Positions 1 to 7,307 are shown, counted from the stretch's first letter. The stretch is DNA of 15,782 bases from Planctomycetota bacterium (GCA_031270145.1 JAISYD010000157.1:1-15782); one strand, 5' to 3'. Notes: generated by a model from the letters alone, not told the origin. Program-made: numbers and translations.

Positions 1-93
1 GCCACAGGGAAAAGCTCCGTGGTGGCCGCAGTCGAATATTTCGCGGAGCATCGCGATAAGGCCATAGAACAAGTCCTTGCGAGAATTAAATGA
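1..93 (+). CDS. C-terminal end of an unidentified protein (truncated by the window edge)
   Basis: An open frame enters the window at base 1 and ends at TGA 91-93, leaving 30 residues. The visible piece begins ATGKSSVVAAVEYF and continues as a charged, probably helical tail ending in ARIK. The third codon positions are mostly G or C, like the neighbouring genes, and the frame has no internal stop, which supports a real gene end. I do not recognise the family from so short a tail; GKSS is too short and too near the C-terminus to be called a nucleotide-binding loop. No obvious hairpin terminator follows it. Confidence 0.6.
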   Translation, partial: ATGKSSVVAAVEYFAEHRDKAIEQVLARIK

Positions 94-115
94 CCCTGGG
101 TCCTCTATGCCCGGC

Positions 116-143
116 TTGACGACGCCGGCGGGCGGGGTATAGT
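116..143 (+). promoter_or_regulatory. Sigma-70-like promoter, plus strand
   Basis: TTGACG at 116-121 and TATAGT at 138-143 are separated by 16 bases. Each hexamer is one mismatch from consensus. It lies in the gap after the truncated gene and would start a transcript near 150 that heads toward the opposite-strand tRNA-Leu. No recognised gene lies directly downstream; the next annotated plus-strand gene is aroC at 681, which has its own -10 box. Confidence 0.5.
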
Positions 144-245
144 GACGGTTGCGGACCGGCCTTGGCTCCCAAACCCGCCGCCTCTTCCGTTTCCTCCGCC
201 GGCTTGATGGCCGCCGCCCGCCTGGCCGAACCGTCTCCGTTTATA

Positions 246-276
246 AAGGCCGCAACTTATTGCCGGCCGCGGCCTT
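246..276 (-). terminator. Hairpin terminator of tRNA-Leu
   Basis: A perfect 8-bp inverted repeat (AAGGCCGC at 246-253, GCGGCCTT at 269-276) encloses a 15-base loop. Read on the minus strand it begins 10 bases past the tRNA CCA end. The second arm runs into a short T/A-rich stretch (TTTATAAA). Position and shape fit an intrinsic terminator, although the T tract is short. Confidence 0.5.
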
Positions 277-286
277 CCGGAATGGT

Positions 287-370
287 TGGTGCGGGAAGGG
301 GGACTCGAACCCCCACGGGTTGCCCCACAAGATCCTAAATCTTGCGCGTCTGCCGTTCCGCCATTCCCGC
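287..370 (-). tRNA. tRNA-Leu (anticodon UAG)
   Basis: On the minus strand the gene starts GCGGGAATGGCGGAA and ends with the matching acceptor arm TTCCCGC, discriminator A and an encoded CCA (complement of 287-289). The anticodon stem is CAAGA/TCTTG around loop TTTAGGA, giving anticodon TAG, which reads CUA and, by wobble, other CUN leucine codons. A long variable arm (GGG-GCAA-CCC) marks a class II tRNA, as expected for leucine. The T arm GGGGGTTCGAGTCCCCC is canonical. It stands alone, with its own promoter at 404-433 and a hairpin terminator at 246-276. Confidence 0.95.
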
Positions 371-403
371 GATGGGCGGTTCGCAAGCCTTGCGGCCAAA
401 CCG

Positions 404-433
404 ATTGTATAATGCCGGCTCGCGTGTCGTCAA
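404..433 (-). promoter_or_regulatory. Promoter of tRNA-Leu
   Basis: Read on the minus strand, TTGACG (complement of 428-433) is followed by TATACAAT (complement of 404-411). Using TATACA as -10 gives a 16-base spacer; using TACAAT gives 18. Transcription would start roughly 25-30 bases before the tRNA 5' end at 370, a normal leader length for a single tRNA gene. Confidence 0.6.
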
Positions 434-643
434 TGGGAATCCGCCTTTCGCCCTCCCCCGGCCAATCATCGACAAGAACCCGCCATAAACGTCATTCGCG
501 GAGAAATTGCGGTCGCCGGGGAGCGGCGGACCGCGGCAGGCGACTTCGGCGCGGCCATCGCGAAAATCGACGCGGGTTTGGCCGAAACGCCGCCGCAAGC
601 CGATTGCGGAAAGAATTTCCCGCTTCACAATTCCACGCCGCCG

Positions 644-649
644 TATAAT
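644..649 (+). promoter_or_regulatory. -10 box of the aroC operon
   Basis: A perfect TATAAT lies 31 bases before the aroC ATG, which leaves room for a 5' leader of about 25 bases and the AAGGA ribosome-binding site at 668-672. No good -35 is present: TTCACA at 624-629 gives only a 14-base spacer. The promoter may therefore be weak or activator-dependent. Confidence 0.45.
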
Positions 650-680
650 ATTGCGGACAGTCGCCATAAGGACGCCAAGC

Positions 681-1781
681 ATGAACTCCAACACTTTCGG
701 GCGCCTGTTCTCCTTCACCAGCTTCGGGGAAAGCCACGGTCCGGCGCTGGGCTGCGTGGTGGACGGCTGTCCTCCCCGCGTGCCGCTGGCCGAAGCCGAC
801 ATCCAGCCGCGCCTGGATCGCCGCCGCCCCGGCGCCTGCCGCTTCGTCAGCCAACGCGGGGAAACGGATCGGGCCCGGATACTTTCCGGCGTGTTCGAGG
901 GAAAGACCACCGGCCATCCCATCTGCGTCCTGGTGGAAAACCAGGATCAACGCCCGAACGACTACCGGCAGCTCCGGGACGTTTTCCGCCCCGGCCACGC
1001 CGATGCCGCCCACGCCGCCAAATACGGCATCCGCGATCACCGGGGCGGCGGCCGCTCCTCGGCCCGCGAGACGCTCGCCCGGGTGGCGGCCGGGGCGGTG
1101 GCGCGGCAAATGCTTGGCGCCTTTCCGGAAACGGCCGGCATCCGGGTGGCGGCGGGACTGATCGCCCTGGGACAGGTTCGCGCCGATCCGGCCAAATGGG
1201 ACGATTCCGCCATCGACGCCAATCCGCTGTTCTGCCCCGATCCGGCGGCGGTCCCCGCCATGCTGGCCGCCCTGGAGGAGACCATGCGGGGCGGCGACTC
1301 GCTGGGCGGAGTGGTGGAAATCCGGGCCTCGGGGGTCCCGGCCGGCCTGGGCGAGCCGGTCTATGATCGCCTGGACGCCCGCATCGCCCAGGCCTGCATG
1401 GGCCTGAACGCGGTGAAGGGGGTGGAAATCGGCGACGGCTTCGCCGCCGCCCGGGCGAGCGGATCGGCCAACAACGACCAGATGCGCCGGCCCGCCTCGG
1501 GCCGACTGGAAGACGCCTTCCTCAGCAACCACGCCGGCGGCGTCCTGGGAGGCGTTTCCACCGGCCAGCCGATAACGGCGCGGGCGGCGATCAAACCCAC
1601 GCCGTCCATCTCCATCCGCCAGGAGACCATCGGCAAGGACCTGGGCAACGTGGAAATCTCCGTCGCCGGCCGGCACGATCCGGCGGTGGCGATACGGGCG
1701 GCGCCGGTACTGGAGGCGATGTTCTGGCTCATCCTGGCGGACTTTTTCCTGCTTCGCCGGGCCGGGGAAAACCGAGGATAA
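681..1781 (+). CDS. aroC: Chorismate synthase
   Basis: Converts 5-enolpyruvylshikimate-3-phosphate to chorismate, the last common step of aromatic amino acid synthesis, using reduced FMN; cytosolic. The 366-residue product has the family signatures in order: FGESHG at 15-20, RPGHAD at 103-108, the glycine-arginine block RGGGRSSARET at 121-131, NHAGGVLGG in the second half, and GRHDPAVAIRAAPVLEAM near the C-terminus. Length is normal for the family. The usual TY after RPGHAD reads AH here, a minor deviation. ATG 681 is chosen because AAGGA (668-672) sits 8 bases upstream and the protein begins at the family's usual NTFG position; the frame stays open to 507 but that part crosses the promoter. 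The next gene, pheA, starts 4 bases after the stop, so the two are surely co-transcribed. Confidence 0.97.
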   Translation: MNSNTFGRLFSFTSFGESHGPALGCVVDGCPPRVPLAEADIQPRLDRRRPGACRFVSQRGETDRARILSGVFEGKTTGHPICVLVENQDQRPNDYRQLRDVFRPGHADAAHAAKYGIRDHRGGGRSSARETLARVAAGAVARQMLGAFPETAGIRVAAGLIALGQVRADPAKWDDSAIDANPLFCPDPAAVPAMLAALEETMRGGDSLGGVVEIRASGVPAGLGEPVYDRLDARIAQACMGLNAVKGVEIGDGFAAARASGSANNDQMRRPASGRLEDAFLSNHAGGVLGGVSTGQPITARAAIKPTPSISIRQETIGKDLGNVEISVAGRHDPAVAIRAAPVLEAMFWLILADFFLLRRAGENRG

Positions 1782-1785
1782 ACGC

Positions 1786-2892
1786 ATGGGCGAATCAAAG
1801 AGCGTGCGCATCGGCAAAACCCGCCGGCGCATCGACGAAATTGACGACCAACTCCTGGATTTATTGGAGGAGCGCATGGATTTGTCGCGGCAGATCGGCG
1901 AGGACAAAAAACGCCGGGGCCTGCCGCTCTACGTTCCCGAGCGCGAGGGGGCGATACTCGAACGCCTGGCCGGCAGGGATGCCGAAAGAGGCGGCGGACA
2001 AATGGGGCGGGCGGCGGTAATCGGCGTCTGGCGGGAGATATTTTCCGCCTCGCGGCAGACGCAATCGCCGATCAAGGTGGCTTATCTTGGCCCCAACGGC
2101 ACCTTCACCCACCAGGCGGCCCTGACCCGCTTCGGCTCTTCGGCCGGAATGATCGCCAGCCAGACCATCGCCTCGGCCTTTGCCCTGATCCAGAACGGCA
2201 CGGTGGATTTCGCCGTGTTGCCGGTGGAGAACACTCTGCACGGCATAGTAGGGGAGACCGTCGATCTGCTGGGCACGGCGGGACAGCCCCTGATCGCCGA
2301 CGAAATCGTCATGCCCATCCACTTCGTCTTTTCCTCCGGGCTGGACGACCTGGGGCGGATCGAGCGGGTTTATTCCAAGCCGGAAGCCTTCCTCCAATGC
2401 GCCAATTTCCTCAACCAGCCGGCCCTGGAAAAGGCGGAGCGGATTGCCTCGCCCTCCACCGCCGAGGCGGCCCGCCAGGCGGCGGCCGATCCGGCCGGGG
2501 CGTCGCTGTCGCCTGAAATCGCCGCCAACCTGGCCGGCATCCCCATCCGTTTCCGCCACGTCGAGAACAACGCCGACAACAAGACCCGCTTTTTCGTCCT
2601 GGGCCATGTCCGCCCGGACCGGACCGGCGACGACAAGACCAGCGTGTTCGCCAAGGTGCAAAACGTGGCCGGCGGCCTGGAGGCGCTGCTCCGGAGCTTT
2701 TCCGACCGCCGCATCAACCTGACCAAAATCGAATCGCGCCCCATGGACGAGTCGGTGAATTTCGAGACCTGGTTCTACATCGACCTGGACGGCCACGCCG
2801 AGGACGCCGGAATCCGGGACATCATCGCCAGCCACGGCCTGGTGTGGCTCGGCAGTTACCCCCGTCCCCGGCGCCCGGAGGGCGGGCGATGA
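1786..2892 (+). CDS. pheA: Bifunctional chorismate mutase / prephenate dehydratase (P-protein)
   Basis: Makes prephenate from chorismate and then phenylpyruvate, the committed branch to phenylalanine. The 368 residues hold three domains. An AroQ-type chorismate mutase spans about 8-90; R13, R30, K41, R53 and E54 align with E. coli active-site residues R11, R28, K39, R51 and E52, while the D48 position is V50. A prephenate dehydratase domain runs from about 97 to 275, starting KVAYLGPNGTF and carrying the catalytic TRF motif at 267-269. A C-terminal ACT domain (about 284-356) has the ESRP motif at 316-319, but the usual GALV-type phenylalanine-binding segment reads GGLE (296-299). The start has GAGGA 7 bases upstream, inside the end of aroC. 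The stop overlaps the aroDE start as ATGA, indicating translational coupling. Confidence 0.96.
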   Translation: MGESKSVRIGKTRRRIDEIDDQLLDLLEERMDLSRQIGEDKKRRGLPLYVPEREGAILERLAGRDAERGGGQMGRAAVIGVWREIFSASRQTQSPIKVAYLGPNGTFTHQAALTRFGSSAGMIASQTIASAFALIQNGTVDFAVLPVENTLHGIVGETVDLLGTAGQPLIADEIVMPIHFVFSSGLDDLGRIERVYSKPEAFLQCANFLNQPALEKAERIASPSTAEAARQAAADPAGASLSPEIAANLAGIPIRFRHVENNADNKTRFFVLGHVRPDRTGDDKTSVFAKVQNVAGGLEALLRSFSDRRINLTKIESRPMDESVNFETWFYIDLDGHAEDAGIRDIIASHGLVWLGSYPRPRRPEGGR

Positions 2893-4376
2893 ACGGCGGC
2901 CTCGTCGTCCTGCCCATTGTGGCGCGCTCCAACCGGGAGGCGCTGGCCAGGCTGGAGGAGGCCGCCGCCGAGCCGGCCGATCTGCACGAACTCCGCCTGG
3001 ACTTGTTGGAGGAGGAGCCAGCCGCGGAGCTTCTCGTGCGGGCATCGTCGCGCCCGGTCATCGCCACCTGCCGCTCCCGGAGCCAGGGCGGCGGATTTCC
3101 GGGCGGCGCGGCGGAGCGGCTGGACCTGCTGCGGCGGGCCGGACGGGCCGGCGCCGCCTTCGTCGACGCCGAGGAGGACGTGAGCGGCGGCTTGCCAAGG
3201 GGGGATGGCGCCGTCGTCATCGCCAGTTGGCACGATTTTTCCGGTACCCCCGGCAATTTGCCGGATCGGGTGCGGGAACTGGAGGATGCGCCCGGCGACT
3301 GGATCAAATTCGCCGTGACCGCCCGGCGGCCGGAAGACAATCTCGCGGTTTTCGACGCCTTGTCCCGCTGCTCCAAGCCGGCCATCGCCATCGCCATGGG
3401 CGAAATGGGCTTGCCAAGCCGGATCCTGGGCCCGGCCCACGGCTCGCGGGCGACCTTCGGCAGCCTGTCGCGCGGCCTTGAATCCGCCCCCGGCCAGCCC
3501 ACCGCCCGGGAGCTGGCCGAATTGTACCGGGTCAAAAGCCTGACCCGGGACAGCGCCGTTTATGGCCTGATTGGCGATCCGGTGGCGCAATCCTCCGGCC
3601 ATATTTACCATAACCGCGCCTTCGCCATGGCCGGGCTTGACGCCGTGTATATCCCGTTCCTCTGCCTGGACGCCAAGGCTTTCCTCCGGGAAGTCCCGGC
3701 CGCCGTCAATCTCCGGGGGCTGTCGGTCACCATGCCCCACAAGCTGGCGGCGCTGGAAGCGGCGGAGCAATGCTCGGACAACGCCCGGCTGGCCGGGGCG
3801 GCCAACACCCTGCGCCGCCGGGCCGGCGGCGGCTGGTCGGCCGACAACACCGACTTCGCGGCGGTGGTGGAGGCGGTGGGCGGCAAGGCGGCGGCCCTCG
3901 GCCTCTCCCTCTCCGGCGCCCCGGCCCTGGTCCTGGGCGGCGGCGGCGCCGCCCGGGGCGTCGGCGCCGCCCTGGCGAAACTCGGCTGCCGGGTGGCGGC
4001 GGCCGGGCGGGACGGGGCCAAAACCGCCGCCCTGGCCCAAGCCATGGGCTGGGACAGCGTGCCCTGGGCCGAAACGGGACGCGGCGGCTGGCGGGTGGTG
4101 GCCAACGCCACCCCGGTCGGCATGGTTCCGGAGATTGAGGCCACGCCGTTCCCGGCCGCCGGCTGGCGGCCGGGGATGATCGCCTTTGACGCGGTGCATA
4201 ACCCGAGGCTTACCCGCTTCCTCCGCGAGGCCAAGGCGGCCGGGGCCGAACCCCTTGACGGCTTCGACATGTTTATCCGCCAGGCCCGCGGCCAGTTCAA
4301 GCTGTGGACCGGCCGGGAAATGCCGCCGGCCAGTTTCGGGCCGGGCCGGGCCGGAGGAGAGGCAAAGGAAGGCTAA
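2889..4376 (+). CDS. aroDE: Bifunctional 3-dehydroquinate dehydratase (type I) / shikimate dehydrogenase
   Basis: Catalyses two consecutive shikimate-pathway steps, dehydroquinate to dehydroshikimate to shikimate with NADPH. Residues 1-215 form a type I dehydroquinase: ELR at 34-36, the catalytic His in SWHDF (H115), the Schiff-base Lys in IKFAV (K140), and the C-terminal GS..TFGS and APGQ segments. Residues 222-495 form AroE: VTMPHK with catalytic K285, NTD at 320-322 with D322, nucleotide loop GGGGAAR (350-356), NATPVGM (406-412) and substrate-end Q465. The substrate loop normally written SxSPxxHN reads SSGHIYHN (235-242), so the second Ser is Gly and Pro is His. ATG 2889 overlaps the pheA stop; a frame open to 2844 lies within pheA and is less likely. 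Such fusions are known from plants, chlamydiae and some other bacteria. Confidence 0.95.
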   Translation: MNGGLVVLPIVARSNREALARLEEAAAEPADLHELRLDLLEEEPAAELLVRASSRPVIATCRSRSQGGGFPGGAAERLDLLRRAGRAGAAFVDAEEDVSGGLPRGDGAVVIASWHDFSGTPGNLPDRVRELEDAPGDWIKFAVTARRPEDNLAVFDALSRCSKPAIAIAMGEMGLPSRILGPAHGSRATFGSLSRGLESAPGQPTARELAELYRVKSLTRDSAVYGLIGDPVAQSSGHIYHNRAFAMAGLDAVYIPFLCLDAKAFLREVPAAVNLRGLSVTMPHKLAALEAAEQCSDNARLAGAANTLRRRAGGGWSADNTDFAAVVEAVGGKAAALGLSLSGAPALVLGGGGAARGVGAALAKLGCRVAAAGRDGAKTAALAQAMGWDSVPWAETGRGGWRVVANATPVGMVPEIEATPFPAAGWRPGMIAFDAVHNPRLTRFLREAKAAGAEPLDGFDMFIRQARGQFKLWTGREMPPASFGPGRAGGEAKEG

Positions 4377-4474
4377 ACCGTCGCGCGGGGCAACCCTTCC
4401 CAGGCTTATCGAATCCCTGCGCCGCCGCCAATTTCCCTTGCGGCGCCGGCGAAAATATGCCGCCTTGGCCGGTG

Positions 4475-4497
4475 AGGCCGCCTGATCCGGCTTTTTC
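4475..4497 (+). terminator. Probable terminator of the aroC-pheA-aroDE operon
   Basis: AGGCCG (4475-4480) pairs with CGGCTT (4488-4493), with one G-T pair, around a 7-base loop. The second arm runs into TTTTT (4492-4496). It lies about 100 bases after the aroDE stop and just before the -10 box of the next gene. The stem is short, so this is a moderate call. Confidence 0.4.
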
Positions 4498-4520
4498 GTC
4501 GCAATTCCGTCCTCTCGGCG

Positions 4521-4526
4521 TATAAT
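4521..4526 (+). promoter_or_regulatory. -10 box before the MscS-family gene
   Basis: A perfect TATAAT, preceded by G as at 644, sits 45 bases before the ATG at 4571 and after the proposed terminator. The best -35 candidate (TCGCAA, 4499-4504, 16-base spacer) is poor. Confidence 0.4.
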
Positions 4527-4570
4527 GGCGTCTCGTACGCGCAGTTGCCGCCGTTTCCGGGAGGCAGGGG

Positions 4571-5878
4571 ATGCGAAGGAATCCAGATGCCGCCGCGCCA
4601 GGCCGGCGCCGGGCGATCGCCGCAATCGCGGCTTTGCTGTTGGCTATGCTTAGCCTTGCCGTCGCCGCCGAGCCCGCGCCGGCGCCGGCGGACGGCGGAT
4701 CCCCGCCGGCGGCGGAAGGCGCGGGCTCGGCCGGGGAAAAGGCGGCCGGGGAACGCGAACTGGAGCGGCGAAAACTGGTGGGGGAGGCCGAGAGCTTCAT
4801 CCACAACGTCGACGTCGGCGTGGAGCGGATCCTGCCCGGCAACCTCGGGCGGATCGTACAGACATCCATTTTCGGGATCCCGCTTTGGCGCTATTTCGCC
4901 GTACTCTGCTTGTTCCTTCTGGCCGCCGGGCTCATCGTCCTGGTCGGCCGCCGCTTCCGGAAAACCATGGCGGCGGTCGCCGCGCGCAGCGGCGGCGAAA
5001 CCTGGCAGCGCCTGCTCGACGTGGGATTCCTGGCCCTGGCCAATCCCATCAAGGTGATTTTCCTCGCCCTGCTCCTGCGGGGGGTGAGCGGCCTGGCGGT
5101 GACCTCGATCCATCCCGATGTGGTCTGGCTGTCCAATCTCCTGCTGTCGCTGTCCATAGCCGTCTATTTTTACGACTTGGCCGGTCTGGCGGACCGGCTT
5201 TACGGGGATCGCCTGTTCCAGTCCGGCGACCGCTTGCTGCTGACGCTGCGGCCCATCCTCCTGAAACTGACGCGGGTGGCCATACTCCTGGTCGCCGGCA
5301 TGCAGATTTACGAAAGCATCACCGGGCAAACCATGCTTTCGCTCATCGCCGGCCTCGGGATCGGCGGCCTGGCCCTGGCCCTGGCCTCGCAGGAAACGCT
5401 GAAAAACCTGATTGGCTTCGCCTCCATAGCGCTTGACAAGGCTTTCCTGGTGGGCGACTCGGTGACCATCGCCGGCTTTGACGGCACCGTGTCGCACGTT
5501 GGCCTCCGCTCGCTCCGGCTCATGACCGCCGACGGCTCCAGCGTGGTCATCCCCAACGCCACCGCCATCAACTCCAACATAGTCAACAAAAGCCGCCGGC
5601 ATCGGATCAAAATGGAGATCAGCCTGGGCTTGAGCCCGGCCACCCCCTTCCCGAAGGTGGAAATGGCGTTGGCGGCCATGCGCGGCGTTTTCGCCGGGAT
5701 CGATGGCGGCTCCGGCTTTCCGCCGGAAGTCCGCCTCGCCGCCTTTGAGCCCGGGCGGCTGGTCCTCCAGGCCGTGTTATGGTTCGACTCCGGCTACCCC
5801 GGCATCCAGGCCGAGATGGACCGGGCGAGCCTGGACATCGGCCGGAAGCTGGCGGAAATCGGCGTCAGCCTCGTCTGA
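4571..5878 (+). CDS. MscS-family mechanosensitive channel protein
   Basis: Probably an inner-membrane channel that opens under membrane tension to release small solutes in osmotic downshock. The 435 residues start with an arginine-rich signal or anchor segment (hydrophobic 15-32), then an alanine/proline-rich linker (33-60) and a short charged region. Hydrophobic segments lie at about 106-126, 152-174, 186-204 and 234-250, and the pore-lining helix at about 255-285 is rich in Gly and Ala (GLGIGGLALALASQ). The beta domain follows with FLVGDSVTIAGFDGTV (292-307) and VVIPNATAINSNIVN (325-339), both typical of MscS. The C-terminal alpha/beta region is complete. It is longer than E. coli MscS and resembles the multi-helix YbdG/YnaI-like members. 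GGGAGG lies 6 bases before ATG 4571. Substrate and gating are not readable from sequence. Confidence 0.9.
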   Translation: MRRNPDAAAPGRRRAIAAIAALLLAMLSLAVAAEPAPAPADGGSPPAAEGAGSAGEKAAGERELERRKLVGEAESFIHNVDVGVERILPGNLGRIVQTSIFGIPLWRYFAVLCLFLLAAGLIVLVGRRFRKTMAAVAARSGGETWQRLLDVGFLALANPIKVIFLALLLRGVSGLAVTSIHPDVVWLSNLLLSLSIAVYFYDLAGLADRLYGDRLFQSGDRLLLTLRPILLKLTRVAILLVAGMQIYESITGQTMLSLIAGLGIGGLALALASQETLKNLIGFASIALDKAFLVGDSVTIAGFDGTVSHVGLRSLRLMTADGSSVVIPNATAINSNIVNKSRRHRIKMEISLGLSPATPFPKVEMALAAMRGVFAGIDGGSGFPPEVRLAAFEPGRLVLQAVLWFDSGYPGIQAEMDRASLDIGRKLAEIGVSLV

Positions 5879-5971
5879 TCGCCGGGGCGCCGCCTGCCGC
5901 GAAGACAAGTCGGGGATGGCCGGCGCGGCGCGGTTGGGGAGTCCGCCGGCCAATGACGGGACTCGAAGCCA

Positions 5972-7159
5972 ATGAAAATCGCCATGTTCGCCTGGGAGGC
6001 GTTGGAGGGAATCGCGGTGGGCGGCGGGGCGCCGTATGCCAGTCGCCTGGCGGCGGCTCTGGCCCGGGCCGGCCACCGGGTGCGGTTGTTCACCCGCCTG
6101 GGCGACGGCCAGGCCATGGACGAGGCCATGGACGGGGTCATGATCAGGCGCTGCCCCTGGGACCGCAAGCCGGTTTTTTGCGACGAGATTGCTTCGCTGT
6201 CCCAGTCCTTCGCCCACTATTTCGCCGATTCCCTGGCGACCGAGGGTTCCTACGACGTGATCCATTGCCACGATTGGCTGACCATCGGGGCCGGGCTCGG
6301 GGCCGTCGCCATGTCCAACGCCCTGCTCGCGGTCAGTTTCCATTCCACCGAATGGGGGCGGACCGGCAAATGGCCGGACTCGGGCGACTCGGCCCGCATC
6401 GCCGAAATCGAGCGCCAGGGCATCGAGCGGGCCGACGCCGTCATCGCCGCCTCCCACTGGGCCAAGCGGAAGATACAGGAGCAGTTCCACCCGCCGGAGT
6501 GGAAATGCGAGGTGGTTCCGCACGGAGCCGATTTTCCCGACCCGGCGAAGGCGGCGGAAAGGGCCGTCCGCGTCCGCGAAGCCGCCGGGATCGCGCCCGG
6601 GGCGCCGCTCGCCCTGTTCGTCGGGCGCTTTTCCCGGGCCGGCGGCGGCGATCTCGCGGCGCGGGCCTGCCGGTTGGCGGCCGAACGTTTCCCCGGGGCC
6701 AAATTCCTCTTTGTCGGCGAGGGGGCCCTGGAAAGCGAGATGCGGCGGGAGGCGGGCGCGGCGGCGGCGTTTTTCCCCTCGAGAGGGCGGGCGGCGGCGC
6801 CGGAATTCTACCATGCCGCCAGCCTGGTCCTGGCCCCTTTCCGGCGGGACTTCAGCGGCCGGGCGGTCATGCCGGCCTGGGCGTCGGCGAAGCCGGTCGC
6901 CGTCCTCAAGGGCACGGTCCCGGGCGAGTTTGTCCTGCCGGGCAAAAACGGCTGGGTGGCGGCGGAGGAGGAGGCGGACTTGGCCCGGGCGGCGGAGGAG
7001 GCTTTCGCGGATCCCGAAACCGCCGCCTGGATGGGCCAAAACGGTAGGGTGGCGGCCGAAACCGCCTTCACCTGGGACGGCGGCGCGCAAAAAATCCTGG
7101 CCGCCTATTCCCGGAGGGGCGCCCTGTCGCCGGCGCCGGCGGCGCATGACGCTTATTAG
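5972..7159 (+). CDS. GT-B glycosyltransferase, family 4-like, with degenerate catalytic motif
   Basis: Looks like a glycosyltransferase of the GT4 / glycogen-synthase-like group, which move a sugar from an NDP-sugar to an acceptor; acceptor unknown. The N-terminal half has a glycine-rich loop (VGGGAPYASRLAAAL, 16-30), HCHDWLT (98-104) and FHSTEWGR (123-130), the last typical of one GT4 subgroup. The C-terminal half starts at about 212 with LALFVGRFSRAGGG and has FLFVGEGALE. Two features usual for activity are altered. The lysine after the GR loop (GR..KKG) is glycine here, and the E-x7-E donor motif has D293 and P301 where the two glutamates should be, although the following SAKPV is normal. 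It may be inactive or use an unusual donor. The start lacks a strong ribosome-binding site. It stands 93 bases after the channel gene and may be co-transcribed with it. Confidence 0.85.
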   Translation: MKIAMFAWEALEGIAVGGGAPYASRLAAALARAGHRVRLFTRLGDGQAMDEAMDGVMIRRCPWDRKPVFCDEIASLSQSFAHYFADSLATEGSYDVIHCHDWLTIGAGLGAVAMSNALLAVSFHSTEWGRTGKWPDSGDSARIAEIERQGIERADAVIAASHWAKRKIQEQFHPPEWKCEVVPHGADFPDPAKAAERAVRVREAAGIAPGAPLALFVGRFSRAGGGDLAARACRLAAERFPGAKFLFVGEGALESEMRREAGAAAAFFPSRGRAAAPEFYHAASLVLAPFRRDFSGRAVMPAWASAKPVAVLKGTVPGEFVLPGKNGWVAAEEEADLARAAEEAFADPETAAWMGQNGRVAAETAFTWDGGAQKILAAYSRRGALSPAPAAHDAY

Positions 7160-7307
7160 GCCGGCCTTGGCGCCGGGAGGCGGCGATGGCGCGAGGGCGG
7201 GAGGTTTTGATTGCCCGCCCGGGGCGGCGTCGCGGCAATGGCCGGCCGCGGCGCGGACGGTTTGAACGCGAAGTCCCGCCGATTTCCCGGCCGGTCGGGG
7301 AATTTGC

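Larger units (their letters stand above)
371..680. other. Non-coding stretch between divergent tRNA-Leu and aroC
   Basis: About 310 bases lie between the start of the tRNA-Leu gene (minus) and aroC (plus). It holds the tRNA promoter (404-433, minus strand) and the aroC -10 box (644-649). Between these, about 435-640, I see no convincing gene. A plus-strand frame stays open into aroC but has no good start and no recognisable sequence. Confidence 0.5.

Noticed and set aside
507..680. N-terminal extension of aroC
   Set aside because: It would include the TATAAT box and ribosome-binding site, and the added residues do not resemble chorismate synthase.
492..1907. Long minus-strand open frame of 471 codons across aroC
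   Set aside because: It lies opposite the clear chorismate synthase gene, shows no family motif, and is a typical shadow frame of a GC-rich gene.
4377..4474. Small gene between aroDE and the terminator
   Set aside because: Open frames here are continuations of shadow frames of aroDE without start signals or known motifs.
2856..4625. Minus-strand open frame of 589 codons across aroDE
   Set aside because: Opposite strand of a gene with complete catalytic motifs; composition is Gly/Arg/Ala-rich with no recognisable domain.
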